Below are positions 8,988 through 18,518 of a DNA stretch of 39,616 nucleotides, piece after piece. A program made the position numbers and the translations under genes. The first letter of the stretch is position 1, and every line of letters begins with the position of its first letter. The stretch spans positions 1 through 39,616 of the forward strand of contig DAHUYL010000102.1 of assembly GCA_027315255.1 (NCBI GenBank), read 5' to 3'. Under the pieces are notes generated by a model, which saw nothing but the letters and a program-made list of their open reading frames with translations, had not been told where the DNA came from and searched no databases. This DNA comes from Solirubrobacterales bacterium. Lineage in GTDB: Bacteria; Actinomycetota; Thermoleophilia; Solirubrobacterales; Solirubrobacteraceae.

Positions 8988-9434
8988 TTGCTCTGGTTGC
9001 TGCGCCATGCGGACGCTGCGGACGGCGCCCCTGACGATGCTCGGCCGCTGACCGAGCGTGGGGTGCAGCAGGCGCAGGCCGTGGGCCGCGCGCTCGCGCG
9101 GCTCGGCGTCGAAGTCGAGGTCTGCCTGTCGAGCCCCAAGCGGCGCGCGCTCGAGACCGCTGAGCTGGCGTGCGAGCCGCTCGGACTCGAGGTCAGGCTG
9201 TCGCCTGAGCTCGCGGGCGCGCCGTTCGATGCGCTCGAGCTGACCGCGGGCCACGAGAGCGCGCTGCTGGTCGGCCACGATCCCTCGATCTCGCTGTGCC
9301 TGCACGACCTCACCGGCGTCCAGGCGCGGATGTCGAAGGGCGGGCTCGCCGCGGTCAACAAGGGCGAGCTGATCGTGCTGCTGCGCCCCAAGGAGCTGAG
9401 CGCGATCGCGCTTGCCGAGGAGAGCCGGACATGA
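8988..9434 (+). CDS. sixA: SixA-type phosphohistidine phosphatase
   Basis: A 148-residue histidine phosphatase. The first strand carries LLRHADA (the RHG/RHA catalytic His near residue 7), followed by RPLTERGVQQA, the SPKRRALETA motif and VGHDPS with the second catalytic His. This is the short SixA branch, which removes phosphate from phosphohistidine. The TTG at 8988 is chosen because it places the catalytic His at the usual distance from the N-terminus; AGGA lies just upstream. The stop overlaps the ATG of ppk1 (ATGA at 9431-9434). Because Ppk1 works through phosphohistidine, coupling of these two genes may be functional. Confidence 0.85.
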   Translation: MLWLLRHADAADGAPDDARPLTERGVQQAQAVGRALARLGVEVEVCLSSPKRRALETAELACEPLGLEVRLSPELAGAPFDALELTAGHESALLVGHDPSISLCLHDLTGVQARMSKGGLAAVNKGELIVLLRPKELSAIALAEESRT

Positions 9435-11584
9435 GCATGACCGCGCGGGGCGATGGCGGCGCAACCACGGCCGCCACGCGGATCCGTACTCCGACCGCCG
9501 GCGATCGTGCCGGCGAGCTCACCGGCGCCGAGCTGTACATCAATCGTGAGCTGTCGTGGCTCGACTTCAACGATCGCGTCCTGCAGCTCGCCGAGGACGA
9601 CTCGCTCGAGCTGATCGAGCGCGTCAAGTTCCTCGCGATCTTCACCTCCAACCTCGACGAGTTCTTCATGGTCCGCGTCGCCGGCGTGCACGATCAGATC
9701 GAGGCGCGAGTCGACGCGCGTGGCGCGGACGGCCTGTCGCCGACCCAGGTGCTCGACGGGATCGCGCGCAAGGTACGCGAGCAGGACGCCCGCCACGCGC
9801 GCCAGTTCGCCGACGTGATCCGGCCGGCGCTGCTCGAGCACGGGATCAGGGTCGTCAGCTGCGAGCAATCCGGCGCCTCCGCGGAGGAGCTTGCGGGCCA
9901 CTTCCGCGAGCACATCTTCCCCGTCTTGACCCCGCTCGCGATCGGTCCCGGGAGGCCGTTCCCGTACATCTCGAACCTGTCGTTGAGCCTGCTCGTCCAC
10001 CTCCGCGACCCTGGAGCGCAGACCGAGGTGTTCGCGCGGGTGAAGGTGCCGAAGGAGGTGCTGCCGCGGTTCGTCGAGATCGCCAAGGACACGTTCATCC
10101 CGCTCGAGGACATCATCGCCCGGCACCTCGACGCGCTGTTCCCGGGAATGGAGATCCTGTCCTACGACCTCTTCCGGGTCACGCGCGACGCCGATTTCGA
10201 GATCTCCGACGAGGCCGACGACCTGCTCCAGGCGGTCGAGGACGAGCTGCGCCGCCGGCGGTTCGGCGAGGTCGTGCGGCTCGAGGTCGGTGCGGCGATG
10301 GAACCGGCGATGCGCACGAGGCTGATCGACTGGCTGGGCGTGACCGCGAACCAGGTGTACGACGTCGACGGTCTGCTCGACCTGTCCGACCTGTGGCAGA
10401 TCGCCGACGTCGAGGGGCATTCCGAGCTGCGCCAACCGGGGTGGACGCCGCTCACGCACCCGGCGTTCGGCCCGCGTCCCGGCGACGGCGACGACCAGCC
10501 CGACACGTTCGCGCCGATGCGCCGCGGCGACATCCTCGTGCACTACCCGTACCAGTCGTTCTCGACCAGCGTCGAGCGGTTCGTGATGCAGGCGGTCGAG
10601 GACCCCAATGTGCTGGCGATCAAGATGACCGTCTACCGCACCTCGGACGACTCGGCACTCGTCCCCGCGCTGATCACCGCCGCGGAGAAGGGCAAGCAGG
10701 CGGTCTGCCTGGTCGAGCTGAAGGCACGCTTCGACGAGCGGCGCAACATCCGCTGGTCGCGCGAGCTGGAGGAGGTCGGCGCGCACGTCGTGCACGGGAT
10801 CCCGGGACTCAAGACCCACGCCAAGGCGATTCTCGTTGTCCGCCGCGAGCGCGGCCAGATCCGCCACTACGTGATGATCGGAACCGGCAACTTCCACGCC
10901 AAGAACGCGCGCCTGTACGAGGATCTCGGGCTGTTCACGACCGATCCCGAACTCGGCGAGGAGGTCGCCAACCTGTTCAACACGCTGACCGGATACGGGC
11001 ATCCCAAGCGCCAGCGCAAGGTGCTCGTCGCTCCCGACTCGATGCGCGAGCCGTTGATCGAGCTGATCGAGCGGACGGTCGTAGCGCACGAGGCCGGGCG
11101 GCAGGCCCGGATCGCGCTCAAGGTGAACTCGCTGGTCGACCGGCGGTGCATCCGCGCGCTGTACCGCGCGTCTCAGGCCGGCGTCCCGATCGACCTGAAC
11201 GTGCGCGGGATCTGCTGCCTGCGGCCGGGGATCCCGGGTGTCTCGGAGACGATCAACGTCGTCTCCGTCGTCGGCCGCTTCCTCGAGCACAGCCGCGTCT
11301 ACTCGTTCCACTTCGGCGAGGAGAGCTCGTACTACATCGGCTCGGCCGACATGATGCCCCGCAACCTCGACACGCGCGTCGAGCTGCTCGTCCCGGTCGA
11401 GGGCGCCGAGCTCCGCGCCGAGCTCGACGACACGCTCGAGCGCTGCTTCGCCGACGACACCAACGCGTGGACACTCGACCGGCACGGCGCCTGGCACCGC
11501 CGCAGCGGAGGCACGCGCTCCGTCCACCGCGAGCTGATGGACCGCACCCTCGCGCTCTCGAGCGCGGCCGGTCCGATCGCGTAG
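9431..11584 (+). CDS. ppk1: Polyphosphate kinase 1
   Basis: A 717-residue protein of normal Ppk1 length. The N-terminal domain opens with YINRELSWLDFNDRVL and continues to TSNLDEFFMVRVAG. The PLD-like catalytic domains carry His463 in LKTHAKAIL, the position of the autophosphorylated His, followed by IGTGNFHAKNARLYEDLG, and a second conserved His620 in RFLEHSRVY. It makes polyphosphate from ATP reversibly through phosphohistidine. Translation is coupled to sixA by the ATGA overlap. The phosphate transporter starts 28 bases downstream, and exopolyphosphatase lies upstream at 1493. No truncation or missing key residue is seen. Confidence 0.95.
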   Translation: MSMTARGDGGATTAATRIRTPTAGDRAGELTGAELYINRELSWLDFNDRVLQLAEDDSLELIERVKFLAIFTSNLDEFFMVRVAGVHDQIEARVDARGADGLSPTQVLDGIARKVREQDARHARQFADVIRPALLEHGIRVVSCEQSGASAEELAGHFREHIFPVLTPLAIGPGRPFPYISNLSLSLLVHLRDPGAQTEVFARVKVPKEVLPRFVEIAKDTFIPLEDIIARHLDALFPGMEILSYDLFRVTRDADFEISDEADDLLQAVEDELRRRRFGEVVRLEVGAAMEPAMRTRLIDWLGVTANQVYDVDGLLDLSDLWQIADVEGHSELRQPGWTPLTHPAFGPRPGDGDDQPDTFAPMRRGDILVHYPYQSFSTSVERFVMQAVEDPNVLAIKMTVYRTSDDSALVPALITAAEKGKQAVCLVELKARFDERRNIRWSRELEEVGAHVVHGIPGLKTHAKAILVVRRERGQIRHYVMIGTGNFHAKNARLYEDLGLFTTDPELGEEVANLFNTLTGYGHPKRQRKVLVAPDSMREPLIELIERTVVAHEAGRQARIALKVNSLVDRRCIRALYRASQAGVPIDLNVRGICCLRPGIPGVSETINVVSVVGRFLEHSRVYSFHFGEESSYYIGSADMMPRNLDTRVELLVPVEGAELRAELDDTLERCFADDTNAWTLDRHGAWHRRSGGTRSVHRELMDRTLALSSAAGPIA

Positions 11585-11612
11585 CCGCCCCGCGCGGGCG
11601 GCCGACCCCCCG

Positions 11613-12725
11613 GTGCACTCGCAAGCGCTGCTCGTGATCGTCGTCGCCATTGGGCTGGCGTTCGACTTCACCAACGGCTTCCACGACACCGCAAATGTCG
11701 TCGCGACCGTGATCTCGACAGGTGCGCTGTCGCCGCGCGCCGCGGTCGCGCTGGCGGCGGTGCTGAACTTCGCCGGGGCGCTGCTGTCGCTGAAGGTCGC
11801 AGCGACGATCGCGACGGGCATCATCGCCACGGGACGGGTCACCGACCTGATCGCGTTCGCCGGACTGCTCGGGGCGCTCGCGTGGAACCTGCTGACCTGG
11901 GCGTACGGGCTGCCGTCGAGCTCGTCGCACGCGCTGATCGGCGGGATCATCGGGGCGCTGCTGGCCGCAGTCGGCGGCGGCGGCGTCCACTGGCACCGGT
12001 TGCTGACCAAGGTGGCGATCCCGGCGGTCGTCTCACCGCTGATCGCGTGCGTCCTCGCCGGCGCACTGATCGTGTGCATCTACCGCTACGCCGGGCACCG
12101 GCGCCCCAGCTCCGTCAACCGCGTGTTCCGCTACGGGCAGCTGCTGTCGAGCTCCGCGCTGTCGCTCGCCCACGGCACCAACGACGCGCAGAAGACGATG
12201 GGGATCCTCGGGGTGGCGCTGCTCGCCGGCGGCGACCTGCACGGCCACTTCCAGGTGCCGCTGTGGGTGGTGCTGGCCGCCGCCACCGCGATGGGGCTCG
12301 GCACCTACGCCGGCGGCTGGCGGATCATCCGCACGGTCGGAGGACGGATCATCAAGATGGACTCCGCCCAGGGCTTCTGCGCACAGGGGGCGAGCGCCGC
12401 GGTGATCCTCGTCTCCTCGCACTTCGGCTATCCGCTGTCCTCGACCCATCTCGTCTCGGGCGCGGTCGTGGGCGCCGGTGCCGGCAAGCGGCTGTCCGCC
12501 GTGCGCTGGGGCGTGGCGAGCGACATCGTCGCGGCATGGGTGTTGACGCTCCCCGTCGCTGGCCTGCTCGGAGCGCTGTCGTGGTGGCTCGCCGACGCGC
12601 TCGGCGGCGGCGCGGTGGGCCCGGCGGCGATCATCCTCGTGCTCGCCGCCGGGGTGAGTTTCGCAGTGCGAGCGCTCAGCCGCTGGTCGGCGCCTGCTGC
12701 GGGCGGTTCGCGAGCGTCAGCCTGA
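11613..12725 (+). CDS. pit: PiT-family inorganic phosphate transporter
   Basis: A 370-residue, highly hydrophobic membrane protein. Both halves of the internal PiT duplication are visible: NGFHDTANVVAT (21-32) and AHGTNDAQKTMG (186-197), each with its following Pro-Ser-Ser-Ser/Thr-His motif (GLPSSSSHALIG at 99-110, PLSSTHLVSG later). The family moves phosphate with H+ or Na+ and often metal-phosphate. It starts with GTG at 11613, 28 bases after ppk1, and so feeds phosphate to the same pathway. Its last 50 bases overlap the 3' end of the convergent protease gene. Confidence 0.92.
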   Translation: MHSQALLVIVVAIGLAFDFTNGFHDTANVVATVISTGALSPRAAVALAAVLNFAGALLSLKVAATIATGIIATGRVTDLIAFAGLLGALAWNLLTWAYGLPSSSSHALIGGIIGALLAAVGGGGVHWHRLLTKVAIPAVVSPLIACVLAGALIVCIYRYAGHRRPSSVNRVFRYGQLLSSSALSLAHGTNDAQKTMGILGVALLAGGDLHGHFQVPLWVVLAAATAMGLGTYAGGWRIIRTVGGRIIKMDSAQGFCAQGASAAVILVSSHFGYPLSSTHLVSGAVVGAGAGKRLSAVRWGVASDIVAAWVLTLPVAGLLGALSWWLADALGGGAVGPAAIILVLAAGVSFAVRALSRWSAPAAGGSRASA

Positions 12726-13845
12726 ACTGCATCGTCCTGGTGCCGCGCTTGACGGTCAGCGTGATCGTCTGTCCTGGCTCGTAGCCGGCGATCATCGTGA
12801 TGAAGTTCTCGGTGTTCTGCACCGTCTTGCCGTCGATCGCGGTGATCACGTCACCCGGCTGCAGGCCGGCCTGAGCCGCGGGTGATCCGGGGGTGATCGG
12901 CGAGCCGCCACCGTTCGTGCTGCAGCTGGTCGGCGCGATCTGCGCGCCGCCGGTGTTGCCGGTGCCCGACCCCGCCAGGCAGACGCCGACGTACGCGTGC
13001 CGCACGGGCCTGCCCGCGATGATGTCATTCGCCACCTGGACGTCGGTGTTGCCAGGCGTGGCGAACCCGACGCCCGAGCTCTGACCCTGCCCCGTGACCG
13101 ACTGCGTGGAGGTCTCGATCTGGTCGTTCAGGCCGATCACCTGCCCGGCCGCATCGAGCAGCGGCCCGCCCGAGTTGCCCGGATTGATCGCCGCGTCGGT
13201 CTGGATCGCACCCGCGATCGTGAAGCCGTTCGGCGCCGGAATGCTGCGGCCGACCTGGCTGACGATCCCGGCCGTGACCGTCTCCGGATAGCTGAACGGG
13301 CTGCCGATCGCGACGACCGGATCGCCCACCTGTGCCTGGTCGGAGTTCGCGAACGCGATCGGGTGCAGCTCCGAGGCGGGCGCGTTCACCTTGATCACGG
13401 CGACGTCGGTCGACGGGTCCATGCCGACGACCTTGGCCGGGTAGCTCTTGCCGTTCCAGAAGTTGACCTTGACGTTGGTCGCATTCGCGACCACGTGCTC
13501 GTCGGTGATGATGTAGCCGGACTTGTTGTAGACGACGCCCGAGCCCTCGCCCTGCTGCAACTGCTGGCCGTTGCCGCCGAAGAACCCGAGGTTGCCGCCC
13601 TGCTGGACCGAGGTGACGTTGATGTCGACCACGCCGGGGCTGGCGAGCTGGTAGATCTGGTTGATCGACAGGCCTGGCTGGGTCTTGCTGAACGACGTCG
13701 GCAGCGAGGATCCCGAGGTGGTTCCGCTCACGACGGTTGTGACGTTCCGCGTGGTGTTGTTGCCTCCGCTGGAGACGGCGAGGCCGACGGCGCCGCCGGC
13801 GATCGCGCCGGCCAGCGCGGCCAGCATGCTGGTGGCGCGGCTCAT
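12676..13845 (-). CDS. HtrA/DegP-type trypsin-like serine protease with PDZ domain
   Basis: A 389-residue protein. An N-terminal hydrophobic segment (about 6-26) anchors or exports it, then a Ser/Thr linker leads to the protease. The triad is His117 (in TDEHVV), Asp147 (in PSTDVAVIK) and Ser225 (in GNSGGPL). A PDZ domain covers about 283-380 (AAQAGLQPGDVITAIDG). It should degrade or chaperone misfolded proteins outside the membrane. The PDZ domain has a short insert with two Cys (C289, C308) that might form a disulfide. ATG at 13845 is supported by AGGAG nine bases upstream. The 3' end overlaps pit by 50 bases tail to tail. Confidence 0.92.
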   Translation of the reverse strand: MSRATSMLAALAGAIAGGAVGLAVSSGGNNTTRNVTTVVSGTTSGSSLPTSFSKTQPGLSINQIYQLASPGVVDINVTSVQQGGNLGFFGGNGQQLQQGEGSGVVYNKSGYIITDEHVVANATNVKVNFWNGKSYPAKVVGMDPSTDVAVIKVNAPASELHPIAFANSDQAQVGDPVVAIGSPFSYPETVTAGIVSQVGRSIPAPNGFTIAGAIQTDAAINPGNSGGPLLDAAGQVIGLNDQIETSTQSVTGQGQSSGVGFATPGNTDVQVANDIIAGRPVRHAYVGVCLAGSGTGNTGGAQIAPTSCSTNGGGSPITPGSPAAQAGLQPGDVITAIDGKTVQNTENFITMIAGYEPGQTITLTVKRGTRTMQFRLTLANRPQQAPTSG

Positions 13846-13951
13846 GTTCGATTGCTCCTGATCAAGTTCGCTGTGCGGATAGGGCTTCCCGGCGCCGCCG
13901 CTGATAGCCGGCGTCCTGCTACTGAGGAAAGGCGAGGAGTTTGAGAGCCGC

Positions 13952-15913
13952 CTAAGAACTCTCGCGCAGCGGGCTAAGTTCGCTGGCGGCGAGCGCCACG
14001 AACGGTTCGAGCGCTGCCGGGTTCGCAAGCGACTCGCGCGAGACCGCGCGCTCGACCGGCGTGCCCGTCAAGATCCGCTTGACCGGCACCTCGAGCGCCT
14101 TGCCCGACAGCGTGCGCGGCACCTCGGCGATCCGGACGATCTCGTCGGGGACGTGGCGCGGCGAGCAGTCGCTGCGGATCCGTGCCCGGATCTCGGCCTC
14201 GAGCTCGCGCGTCAGCTCGACGCCCGCGCGGAGCACGACGAACAGCGCCAACCAGCCGTCGGTCCCCGCCCGTGGCAGGTCGATCGCGAGCGCGTCGACG
14301 ACCTCGTCGAGCGCAAGCGTCGCCCGGTACAGCTCGCTCGTCCCCATCCGCACGCCGCCCCGGTTGATCGTCGAGTCCGAGCGGCCGTAGATGACCGCGC
14401 CCCCGTCCGCCGTCAACTCGATCCAGTCGCCGTGGCGCCACACCCCTGGGTAGGTCGAGAAGTACGCCTCGCGGTAGCGCTCGCCGTCGCGATCGCCCCA
14501 GAACCCGACCGGCATCGACGGCATCGGCGCCGTGATCACGAGCTCGTCGACCTCGTCGGTGAGTGGCCGGCCGTGCTCGTCCCAGGCCTCGACGGCAGCA
14601 CCGAGGGCACGCGCCTGAAGCTCTCCGAGCCGCACCGGGAGGGTCGGGACGCCACCGACGAACGCAGTGCACATGTCGGTCCCGCCCGAGGTCGAGAACA
14701 GCCACGTGTCGCCCGGAAGCTGCTCGTAGACCCAGCCGAACCCCTCGGGCGAGAGCGGCGAGCCGGTCGATCCGACCGCCCTCAACGCCCGCAGCTCGCG
14801 CCCGTGCCGGGGTTGCACGCCCGCCTTCATGCACGCGGCGATGTACGCGGCGCTGCACCCGAACGTCGTCATCCCCGTCCGCTCGGCCAGCTCCCACAGC
14901 ACCTCCGGCGTCGGGTGGCCGGGACTGCCGTCGTACAGCACGATCGAGGCGTCCGACAGCAGCACGCCGACCAGCAGGTTCCACATCATCCAGCCGGTCG
15001 TCGAGAACCAGAACACGCGGTCGCCGGCACGGCAGTCGAGCTGCAGGTGGGCGATCTTCGCGTGCTCCAGCAGGATCCCGCCCTGGCCATGGACGATCGG
15101 CTTCGGCAGCCCGGTCGTCCCCGAGCTGTACAGCACCCACAGCGGATGGTCGAACGGCAGCGGTGCGAAGCCGAGCTGCTCGCCGGCGCGCGCGCCGAAC
15201 CCCGAGGGCCACCCGCTGCCGTCGAGGTACCCGAACCGCACCACCTCCGCCGCCGCCGGAAGCGCGGCAGCGATCTCGTCGACCTGTTCGCGGCGGTCGA
15301 ACTCGCGCCCGCCGTAGCGGTAGCCGTCGACCGCCAGCAGCACCTTCGGCTCGATCTGGCCGAAGCGATCGATCACGCTGCGGGCGCCGAACTCGGGCGC
15401 CGCCGAGGACCAGATCGCGCCGATCGAGGCGCACGCGAGGAACGCCGCGACGGTCTCGGGGATGTTCGGCATGTACGCGACGACGCGATCGCCGGCACCG
15501 ACGCCGAGTCCCTGCAGGCCGGCTGCGACGCGCGCCGTCTCGCGCCGCAGCTCGCCCCAGCTCCAGCTCGACAGCTCGCGCAGCTCCGAGCAGTGCTGGA
15601 TCGCGAGGGCGTCGTCGCGCTTGCCCGCGAACACGTGCTCGGCGTAGCTGATCTCGGACCCGGGGAACCACCGAGCGCCGGGCATCTCGCGGCTGGCGAG
15701 CACACGCTCGGGCGCGGTCGTGAAGCGCAGCCCGCAGAACTCGACGAGCGTGGCCCAGAACGACTCGAGCTCCTCGACCGACCACCGCCACAGCTCGCCG
15801 TACCCATCAGTTGAGACGCCGTGCGTCTGCTCGAGCCACTGCCGGTAGCGAGTCAGGTTCGCCGCCGCCACGCGCTCGGGTGACGGGGTCCACAGGACTT
15901 CGCGTTCGGGCAT
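13952..15913 (-). CDS. Acetoacetyl-CoA synthetase (ANL superfamily)
   Basis: A 653-residue enzyme matching acetoacetate-CoA ligases in length. The N-terminal cap has ARWFPGSEISYAEH, shared with acetyl- and acetoacetyl-CoA synthetases. The ATP loop is YSSGTTGLPKP (262-272), followed by the adenylate motif in STGSPLSPEGFGW and YGRSDSTINRGGVRMG. The catalytic Lys region is TLSGKALEVPVKRIL near the C-terminus. The SGKALEVPVK ending favours acetoacetate over acetate. It activates acetoacetate for lipid synthesis or ketone-body use. ATG at 15913 faces the LysR gene across 94 bases, so LysR control is likely. Confidence 0.88.
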   Translation of the reverse strand: MPEREVLWTPSPERVAAANLTRYRQWLEQTHGVSTDGYGELWRWSVEELESFWATLVEFCGLRFTTAPERVLASREMPGARWFPGSEISYAEHVFAGKRDDALAIQHCSELRELSSWSWGELRRETARVAAGLQGLGVGAGDRVVAYMPNIPETVAAFLACASIGAIWSSAAPEFGARSVIDRFGQIEPKVLLAVDGYRYGGREFDRREQVDEIAAALPAAAEVVRFGYLDGSGWPSGFGARAGEQLGFAPLPFDHPLWVLYSSGTTGLPKPIVHGQGGILLEHAKIAHLQLDCRAGDRVFWFSTTGWMMWNLLVGVLLSDASIVLYDGSPGHPTPEVLWELAERTGMTTFGCSAAYIAACMKAGVQPRHGRELRALRAVGSTGSPLSPEGFGWVYEQLPGDTWLFSTSGGTDMCTAFVGGVPTLPVRLGELQARALGAAVEAWDEHGRPLTDEVDELVITAPMPSMPVGFWGDRDGERYREAYFSTYPGVWRHGDWIELTADGGAVIYGRSDSTINRGGVRMGTSELYRATLALDEVVDALAIDLPRAGTDGWLALFVVLRAGVELTRELEAEIRARIRSDCSPRHVPDEIVRIAEVPRTLSGKALEVPVKRILTGTPVERAVSRESLANPAALEPFVALAASELSPLRESS

Positions 15914-15934
15914 CGCGCGGGAGTATCGCGGACA

Positions 15935-15969
15935 CGGGCGTGCCAGGCCCACCAGGCCAGGCACGCCCG
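15935..15969. promoter_or_regulatory. Inverted repeat between acetoacetyl-CoA synthetase and lysR
   Basis: CGGGCGTGCC (15935-15944) and GGCACGCCCG (15960-15969) form perfect 10-bp arms around 15 bases. The direct repeat GCGGACAC flanks them (15928-15935 and 15969-15976). It is central in the 94-base divergent intergenic region and is a candidate LysR operator, although it is longer and more GC-rich than a classical T-N11-A box. Confidence 0.45.
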
Positions 15970-16007
15970 CGGACACCGCCACCGCCACAGCCTCATACGC
16001 TCTGCGC

Positions 16008-16934
16008 ATGGATCTCGCGCACCTGCGGGCGTTCGTGACGGTCGCCGAGGAACTGCACTTCGGCCGTGCGGCACTGCGGCTCGGGCTCTCGCAACCACAG
16101 GTCAGCCGCCAGGTGCGGGCGCTCGAGGACGAGCTTCGCGTCGAGCTGTTCGTCCGCACGCCGCGGCGAACCGAGCTGACCGACGCCGGCCGCATGCTGC
16201 TCACCGACGCCCGTGATGCGCTCGACGCCACGGGCCGGATCAGCGCGCGCGCCACGCTCGCGCGCCGCCACGCGGGCCGGGTGGCAGTCGCGTTCCTGTC
16301 GAGCACGCTCGGCGCCTACCTGCCGCGGCTGGTCGCCGCCGCCGGCGAACGCCACCCGCAGATCGAGCTGGCGGTCTCGCAGATCACGTTCCTCGAGATC
16401 CTGCCGGCGCTGCGACGTGGCGACGTCCAGCTGGTCGTCGGACGCCACCTTTGGCAGGAGTCCGAGATGGTCGAGACGACGCTCCGCTACGAGCCGTCGG
16501 TTGTCGCGCTGCCCGCGGCGCATCCGCTGGCGGCGCGCGAGCGGATCTCGTTCGAGGCGTTCGCGGCCGAGCCGATGATCGCGCTGCAGCGCTCGCTCGT
16601 TCCGAGCGCGTACGACGGCCAGCTGGCCGCGATCCGCGAGCGCGGCTTCGAGCCGCAGATCGTCCAGCACGCGCGCTCGCCGAGTGAGGCGGTGGCACTG
16701 GTCGCGGCCGGCGTCGGCGTCTACCGGCTCCCGCAGAGCGCCGCGACGCCGCATCCCGGTGTCGTCTACCGCGAGATCGACGACGCGGCGATGCGACTCG
16801 TGCTGATCCACCCGCCACTCCTGAGCGGCCCCGCACGCACGATCGCGGCACTCGCCGTGGAACTGTTCGGCGATGCGCCTCGGGTATCGAACGATTCGGC
16901 GCCGCCTCTGGTGACCGGCGCCCGCTCGCTTTAG
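16008..16934 (+). CDS. LysR-family transcriptional regulator
   Basis: A 308-residue protein. The N-terminal winged helix (about 1-60) reads MDLAHLRAFVTVAEELHFGR, then LGLSQPQVSRQVRALEDEL, typical of LysR. The rest is the substrate-binding-like effector domain (about 88-290), including VAFLSSTLGAYLP. It resembles the BenM/CatM-like branch acting on small acids, but no inducer can be named. It is divergent from acetoacetyl-CoA synthetase, the usual arrangement for a LysR regulator and its target. The ABC pseudogene begins 12 bases after its stop. Confidence 0.92.
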   Translation: MDLAHLRAFVTVAEELHFGRAALRLGLSQPQVSRQVRALEDELRVELFVRTPRRTELTDAGRMLLTDARDALDATGRISARATLARRHAGRVAVAFLSSTLGAYLPRLVAAAGERHPQIELAVSQITFLEILPALRRGDVQLVVGRHLWQESEMVETTLRYEPSVVALPAAHPLAARERISFEAFAAEPMIALQRSLVPSAYDGQLAAIRERGFEPQIVQHARSPSEAVALVAAGVGVYRLPQSAATPHPGVVYREIDDAAMRLVLIHPPLLSGPARTIAALAVELFGDAPRVSNDSAPPLVTGARSL

Positions 16935-16946
16935 CCTCCTCGGCCC

Positions 16947-18518
16947 GTGAGGGTCCGTTTCCGTACGCTCGAGCTGCTGTGGCGGGCGTCCCCGTCGCTG
17001 TTCGCCGCCGCGGTCGCGTTCGTGCTGGCCGAGGGGACGCTGCCCGTGCTCGCGCTCGTCGCCATGGGCCGGCCGAAGCCGGCGGTGCGTACGCGCTGTC
17101 GCTGATGCGCGGCCCGGTCGAGGATGCCCTGACCGCAGCGGCGAGCGCCCGCGTCGATGCGCTGATGCAGCGACGCCTGGTGGCCGCCGTGTGCGCCCCG
17201 GTTGGCATCGAGCACCTCGAGGACCACGAGGTCCTCGATCAGCTTGCCTCCGCCCGCGGTGAGCTGCTCGGCGGGCAGCCGTCGGGGGCTCCGATGGCGC
17301 TGATCTCCCAGCTCGGCGACCGGCTGACGGGGATCTTCGCGTGCGCGGTGTTGACGACCTTCAGGTGGTGGCTCGGGGCCGGGTTGCTGCTCGTCTGGCT
17401 CGCCGTCCGCGTCCCGCTGGCGGACGGACTGCGCCGCCAGGCGAGCCGGCGACGCTCGGCGAGCGAGCCGCTGCGGCGCAGCTGGTACCTGCTCGGGCTC
17501 GCCTGGAAGCCGCCGGCGGCCAAGGAGGTCCGCGTGTTCGGCCTCGGCGACTGGGTCGCCGATCGCCATCGCGACGAGTGGCTCGAGGGGACCGCGCCGG
17601 CATGGGCGGCGCTGCGCGGTCTCGAGCTGCGGGCCTGGCTCGCCGGAGCGGTGGTGCTGGGCGCCTACGCGGTCGCGGCTGGCGTCCTCGGGTGGGCGGC
17701 GGACCACCGCGAGGTGACGCTGCGGACGCTGGCGACGATGCTGCCGATGCTGCCGATGAGCATGTCGACAGGCTCGATCTCCTTCTCGGACATCAGCCTC
17801 GAGCAGCTGCTCAGCGCCGTTCCCGACCTCGACGCGCTGAGCGCCGCGCTCGGCCGGGGGACGCCGGCGGCAGAGCGGTCCGCCGACCCAGCCGCTGGCA
17901 GTCCGGCCGCCGGTCTCCCGCGCCGCGCGATCGCGCTCGAGCGGCTGAGCTTCACGTATCCGGGAGGCCGCGAGCCCGTCCTTCGCCGGCTCGAGCTCGA
18001 GCTGGCCGCGGGGACCTCGCTCGGCCTCGTCGGCGTCAACGGCGCCGGCAAGACGACGCTCGTGACGTTGCTGGCGCGGATGCGCGAGCCCACGGGCGGC
18101 CGGATCACGGTCGACGGCGTGCCGTTGCACGAGCTCAGCGCGCGCGAGTGGCAGCGACAGGTCGCGGTCGTCTATCAGGACTTCGCGCGGCTGCCCCTGA
18201 CCGCGGCCGAGAACGTGGCCCTGTTCGGGCGCGAGCACCCGCCCGACCCGTCGCTGCTCGAGCGCGCCGCTGCCCAGGCGGGCGTCACCGAGATCGTCGC
18301 AACGCGAGGCGGCGTTCTACGAGCGCTTCCTCGAGCTCACCGCCGGGGTCACGAGCATCGTCATCTCCCACCGGTTCGCGACCGTTCGCCGGGCCAACCG
18401 GATCGCGGTGCTCGACGGCGGCCGGATCACCGAGCTCGGCTCCCACGACGAGCTGCTCGCGGCCGGCGGCACCTACGCCCACATGTTCACCCTGCAGGCC
18501 GAGAGGTTCGCGTCATGA
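16947..18518 (+). pseudogene. ABC half-transporter with two internal deletions
   Basis: The start (GTG 16947) encodes a normal first membrane segment ending in LALVAMGR, then the frame breaks near 17080 and hits TGA 17103. From there the homologous frame restarts as GGAYALSLMRG and carries the membrane domain, Walker A (GVNGAGKTTL, near 18050) and Q-loop (VVYQDF). Near 18302 it jumps to a third frame encoding EAAFYERFLELT and the H-loop region VISHRFATVR, ending at 18518. The jump removes the LSGGQ signature, Walker B and D-loop. Without those an ATPase cannot work. The intact partner overlaps the stop by ATGA. The family exports peptides or lipids as a heterodimer. Confidence 0.82.

Noticed and set aside
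8720-12079. Very long open frame on the minus strand across sixA, ppk1 and pit
   Set aside because: It is antisense to well conserved genes. High GC removes stop codons from opposite frames; its translation is Arg/Ala/Val-rich and lacks domains.
13846-13951. Terminator between acetoacetyl-CoA synthetase and the HtrA gene
   Set aside because: Only short imperfect GC inverted segments are present; no convincing stem beyond chance in this base composition.
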